From NCBI GenBank assembly GCA_006227015.1, contig SBGI01000323.1:1-18950 (forward strand): a stretch of DNA of 18,950 nucleotides. Reading direction: 5' to 3'. The notes beneath the pieces are model-generated. The model ran no database searches. It saw only the letters and a list, made by a program, of their open reading frames with translations, and was not told the DNA's origin. The stretch comes from Gammaproteobacteria bacterium. GTDB lineage: Bacteria; Pseudomonadota; Gammaproteobacteria; Pseudomonadales; Porticoccaceae. Below, in pieces: positions 14,769-18,950 of this stretch; the stretch's first letter is position 1, and every line of letters starts with the position of its first letter. The translations under genes were made by a program, and so were the position numbers.

Positions 14769-15062
14769 ATGAACAAGCTTTTGCTAGTGCCCCTTATCGC
14801 TTTACTTTCACTGCCCCTGGCTGCAGAGCAAGTGGTAGTACCGGTCGGGCAACAAGCCGCAGAAAAACAGGCACTAGAGCGGCCCCACCGCGGCATCAGC
14901 AAAGAACGTGTCAGGGAGCAGTTTGGCGAGCCACTGGGTATGCAGGATGCCGTTGGCGAGCCGCCGATCTCCTCATGGGAATACAGCGACTTTGTAGTGT
15001 ACTTTGAAAATGATCTGGTCTTGCACTCGGTCCTGAAGCGAGCCGAGGCTCCTACCGAATAA
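14769..15062 (+). CDS. Small exported protein with a BamE/SmpA-like sequence pattern
   Basis: This 97-residue protein has a signal peptide (MNKLLLVPLIALLSLPLAA, cleavage near residue 19) and no lipobox cysteine, so it is probably a soluble periplasmic protein. The mature part has an acidic/Gln-rich linker, then GISKERVREQFGEP (42-55) and SSWEYSDFVVYFENDLVLHSVL (69-89 region). This helix-turn plus 'WxY..F.VYF..D.v' strand pattern resembles the BamE/SmpA-like fold, though BamE itself is a lipoprotein. The function is unknown. Pseudomonas has a small hypothetical gene in the same interval between lolCDE and sth, as I recall. It has its own promoter and a strong terminator downstream, so it is an independent gene. 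Confidence 0.82.
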   Translation: MNKLLLVPLIALLSLPLAAEQVVVPVGQQAAEKQALERPHRGISKERVREQFGEPLGMQDAVGEPPISSWEYSDFVVYFENDLVLHSVLKRAEAPTE

Positions 15063-15085
15063 CTTTTTAAGTTCCGGTTACGTTC

Positions 15086-15117
15086 AAAAAAGGCGCCCTT
15101 TACAGGCGCCTTTTTTT
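15086..15117. terminator. Bidirectional intrinsic terminator between the BamE-like gene and sthA
   Basis: Six A residues, GGCGCC, a 7-base loop (CTTTACA), GGCGCC and seven T residues form a hairpin that extends through A-T pairs. Because the GGCGCC arms are flanked by A on the left and T on the right, each strand reads a GC stem followed by a U tract. The plus-strand gene ends at 15062 and sthA, on the minus strand, ends at 15165, so both transcripts can stop here. Confidence 0.93.
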
Positions 15118-15164
15118 ATCGAGCTGATTTTGGGCAAACCAATTCCAGACTCCACAAAAACCCT

Positions 15165-16583
<1,419 letters not shown>

Positions 16584-16674
16584 TTATCACAACTCCACTC
16601 TTACTCTCACTGCACCCGTGGAACTCCTTGATGCCGTGTAATTCTACGTTTGATTTGCCAGCTGAATGGCCAGA

Positions 16675-18552
16675 TCAATATTTTGACGCGACATCTGCCT
16701 GCTCCAGCAGTGTCCGCTCATAGGCCTGATAGTCCCGGCTGGCATTGGTCAGGGCAACGGTTGCCGTCAGCAATTTCTGCTGCTCACTGCTCAACTGTGA
16801 ATAATCGCCCTCCTGGACTTTCACCAGAGAGACGAGGACATAGTCGCCATTGTTCAGGACAAGGTTGTCCACAACCGGTGTCTCGCCGGGCTCAGGCATC
16901 TCAAATACGCGTTCACGTATCTGGCTGTTCTGGTTGCCGGAAAAACGCTTGGTGTCCAGGCTCACCTGCCACTCCAGCTCTTCCTGCTTGGCGATATCTT
17001 CAATACTATCACCGGACCTGGCCCGCTCAGCCAAGGCTTCACCACGCTGCTGCAGTTCACGGCTGGCATATTGAGCCTTGAGCATGGCTTTTATCTGATC
17101 GCGAACATCTGCCAAGGGTTGCAGTGTTTCGGGAATCCGTTCTTTCAGTTTCAGCACCATGACGTGGTCATCGGCCAGTTCCAGCACTTCACTAGCCAAC
17201 CCTTCACTAAGAACAGGTTTGCTAAAGGCAGCTTGCGCAACAATGGGGTTGGCCGAAATTCCCGTGCCATCACTTCGGGCAAAGGGCTCTGAAACCTGCA
17301 ATGGGACACCCAGCCTGTTGGCAACAGATTCCAGGCTGTCAGCATTGTAGGAAAGATCCTTTAATTCCTCGATTCGCACCGGAAGCAGCTCCATCGCCAG
17401 CTGATGCATCAGCTCCTGACGTACACTGGGCTCGAGCTGTTCACGGGAGGGAACATCGGCAGCTTTTTCATCAAGCAATTTGAGCAGGTGTACGCCCAGA
17501 TCACTTTCCACCACTCCGGAGACCTCGCCAACCGCCAGTTTATCCAGAGTGGCACCCAGCGGACCCGGCAGGTCACCTGCCTGAACGTACCCGAGGTCAC
17601 CACCCTGTTCTGCCGTACCGTAGTCTTCAGAATATTCACGGGCCAGGTCAGCAAACGACTCACCAGTTTCGAGCTGCTTCTGAATCTCTGCCAGCTTTTC
17701 CAAATGGCTATCGTCATCCTGAACTTCCAGCAGGATTTGAGCCACATGCCGTGAGCGTCTGGAGGCTGCCGCAGCAATTCTGGCATCAACCACTTCATCC
17801 ACCATGCTTTGTTCTAGATCGACTTCCTCCGTGAAATCAGCTGGTGTTAACTCGACGTATTCAACAACCAGCTTTTCTTCTGACCGGAATTCTTCCTGGT
17901 TGCTGTTGTAATAGGACTCGATATCAGCTTCCGCCACCTCAATGCTTTCCAGCAGGGGTTCGCGGGGGATGGTCAGATAATAATAGTCTCTCGTCTGCTC
18001 GGTAATACCTGCCAGCAGCGTGCTTTCCTGCAAGGTAGAGAATCCTGTCGCAGCAACACCCTGCATAAACTGGTTGGTCACCATATCGGTGGTCAGCAGC
18101 TTGTTATAGGAGGTGGGTGAATAACCCATCTGTCTCAGGACAAACTCATAGCGCTCGGTATCAAACTTGCCATCGGTCTGAAAATCCGGGACCTCCAGCA
18201 ATATCCGATACAGCGTCTTTTTATCCACGCCCATGCCCTGATCCACGGCGGCCTGCTCAACAACTTTCTGGCGAATCAGCTGCTGCATCACCGGCGCACG
18301 CAGCTGATCTTCATCCACCAGGGTGGGATCAATATTCTCGTAGCGGTTAAGAATCTGCTGTTTCTGCAAAACCACCGCCTGTTGCAGGCGCAGCTCGGTA
18401 ATGGTCTCACCATTAACGTTGGCTGCTTCTTCCACGGCACTGCCACTCATAAAGAGGGCATCGACGCCAAACAGGGCAAAGGGAACAATAATGATCGCAA
18501 TCAAAATCCCCTTGGTTGCACCATGCAGGTTGTCTCGAAAGTTCTGAAGCAT
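16675..18552 (-). CDS. ppiD: Periplasmic folding chaperone/peptidyl-prolyl isomerase PpiD
   Basis: The 625-residue inner-membrane protein has a single N-terminal anchor (about 15-34) and a periplasmic body: a SurA-like N-terminal chaperone domain (about 35-190), a parvulin domain (about 266-362; SRHVAQILLEV, FADLAREYSEDYG, GGDLGYVQAGDL, GVHLLKLLDE) and a long C-terminal chaperone region rich in charged helices. PpiD assists newly exported proteins leaving the Sec translocon. Length agrees with E. coli (623). The start MLQNFRDNLHGATKG is the usual family opening. An AGAGA lies a few bases before the ATG. Gene order hupB-ppiD is conserved in Gammaproteobacteria. A -10-like TACAAT lies between the hupB terminator and the gene, so it may have its own promoter. 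Confidence 0.96.
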   Translation of the reverse strand: MLQNFRDNLHGATKGILIAIIIVPFALFGVDALFMSGSAVEEAANVNGETITELRLQQAVVLQKQQILNRYENIDPTLVDEDQLRAPVMQQLIRQKVVEQAAVDQGMGVDKKTLYRILLEVPDFQTDGKFDTERYEFVLRQMGYSPTSYNKLLTTDMVTNQFMQGVAATGFSTLQESTLLAGITEQTRDYYYLTIPREPLLESIEVAEADIESYYNSNQEEFRSEEKLVVEYVELTPADFTEEVDLEQSMVDEVVDARIAAAASRRSRHVAQILLEVQDDDSHLEKLAEIQKQLETGESFADLAREYSEDYGTAEQGGDLGYVQAGDLPGPLGATLDKLAVGEVSGVVESDLGVHLLKLLDEKAADVPSREQLEPSVRQELMHQLAMELLPVRIEELKDLSYNADSLESVANRLGVPLQVSEPFARSDGTGISANPIVAQAAFSKPVLSEGLASEVLELADDHVMVLKLKERIPETLQPLADVRDQIKAMLKAQYASRELQQRGEALAERARSGDSIEDIAKQEELEWQVSLDTKRFSGNQNSQIRERVFEMPEPGETPVVDNLVLNNGDYVLVSLVKVQEGDYSQLSSEQQKLLTATVALTNASRDYQAYERTLLEQADVASKY

Positions 18553-18596
18553 AGAGATCTCTTCGATTCAGGAAAAAAACATTCTCGTTATTGTAT

Positions 18597-18626
18597 AAAA
18601 AAAGGCGCATCGCCGATGCGCCTTTT
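18597..18626 (-). terminator. Intrinsic terminator of hupB
   Basis: In the minus-strand sense, AAAA precedes GGCGCAT, a 5-base centre (CGGCG, which can pair further) and ATGCGCC, followed by seven T residues. It begins 31 bases after the hupB stop codon. The perfect 9-base arms and the U tract make a strong terminator, so most ppiD transcription should come from elsewhere or from read-through. Confidence 0.92.
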
Positions 18627-18656
18627 CATAGAAAAAAATCAAACTACGACACTGTG

Positions 18657-18932
18657 TTATTTATTAACAGCGTCCTTCAATGCTTTACCTGCTTTGAAGC
18701 TAGGGACACTGGCAGCGGCAATTTTAATTTCAGCACCAGTCTGAGGGTTACGGCCTGTACGAGCAGCACGTTGTTTCACAGAAAAAGTTCCAAAGCCAAC
18801 TAGAGATACCGCATCGCCTTTCTTGAGGGCGCTAGTAACAGCATCGATGGCAGCATCAAGAGCGCGACCGGCAGAAGCTTTAGACAGATCGGCTGAATCA
18901 GCAATAGCATCAACGAGTTCAGATTTATTCAC
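18657..18932 (-). CDS. hupB: DNA-binding protein HU-beta
   Basis: The 91-residue nucleoid protein bends and compacts DNA as an HU dimer. It shows the full family layout: N-terminal helices ([18 protein letters not shown], then [20 protein letters not shown]), the [22 protein letters not shown] arm with the conserved RNPQTG (61-66), and the C-terminal [12 protein letters not shown]. Length matches HU-beta (90). The one-residue longer tail is unremarkable. An AGGGGA lies about 10 bases before the ATG at 18932. A strong terminator follows. In this class lon normally precedes hupB; only 18 bases of upstream sequence are in the window, so this cannot be confirmed. Confidence 0.97.
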   Translation of the reverse strand: MNKSELVDAIADSADLSKASAGRALDAAIDAVTSALKKGDAVSLVGFGTFSVKQRAARTGRNPQTGAEIKIAAASVPSFKAGKALKDAVNK

Positions 18933-18950
18933 AATAATCCCCTTGTTATG

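Overview
The window reads as ordinary, gene-dense chromosome from a Gammaproteobacterium. The CcmABCDE(F) system, LolC/LolD/LolE, soluble transhydrogenase SthA, PpiD and HU-beta all have gammaproteobacterial character. The order lolCDE, small periplasmic protein, sthA resembles Pseudomonas, and lon-hupB-ppiD order is usual in the class. The arsenosugar genes and general style suggest a marine or Cellvibrionales-like organism, but that placement is inference. No tRNA, rRNA, CRISPR array, insertion sequence, integrase or phage gene was seen. No gap between genes exceeds about 175 bases.

Layout. (1) 1-2912, minus strand: cytochrome c maturation genes ccmA-ccmB-ccmC-ccmD-ccmE and the first codons of ccmF, which runs off the left edge. 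(2) 3020-3199, minus: a small acidic protein of the PA3496 type with a good sigma70-like promoter just upstream (3269-3297). (3) 3326-5608, minus: a tightly coupled three-gene unit, arsS followed by two glycosyltransferase-type genes of the arsenosugar families TIGR04283 and TIGR04282. (4) 5735-6448, plus: a Sir2/CobB-type NAD-dependent deacylase, divergent from arsS. (5) 6467-10680, minus: an FMN-binding glutamate-synthase-like membrane-anchored protein, a GCS2-family glutamate-cysteine-ligase-like enzyme and an AstE/aspartoacylase-like zinc amidohydrolase. This set is the least explained part of the window. (6) 10838-11380, plus: a DUF2062 membrane protein. (7) 11394-14595, minus: lolC-lolD-lolE for lipoprotein release from the inner membrane. 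(8) 14769-15062, plus: a small exported protein with a BamE-like sequence pattern. It ends at a symmetrical terminator shared with the convergent sthA. (9) 15165-18932, minus: sthA, ppiD and hupB, with a clear hupB terminator before ppiD.

Much of the content serves the envelope: haem delivery to periplasmic apocytochromes (Ccm), lipoprotein sorting (Lol), periplasmic folding (PpiD) and a BamE-like small protein. The accessory content is the arsenosugar unit and the AstE/GCS2/FMN set. I see no unmistakably new system. The strongest candidate for an undescribed pathway is the AstE/GCS2/FMN set, which pairs an amide-bond-forming family with an amide-bond-hydrolysing family beside a glutamate-synthase-type flavoprotein. 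Several starts were moved inward from the longest reading frame (Sir2, GT2, LolD), using ribosome binding sites, overlaps with neighbours and family N-termini.
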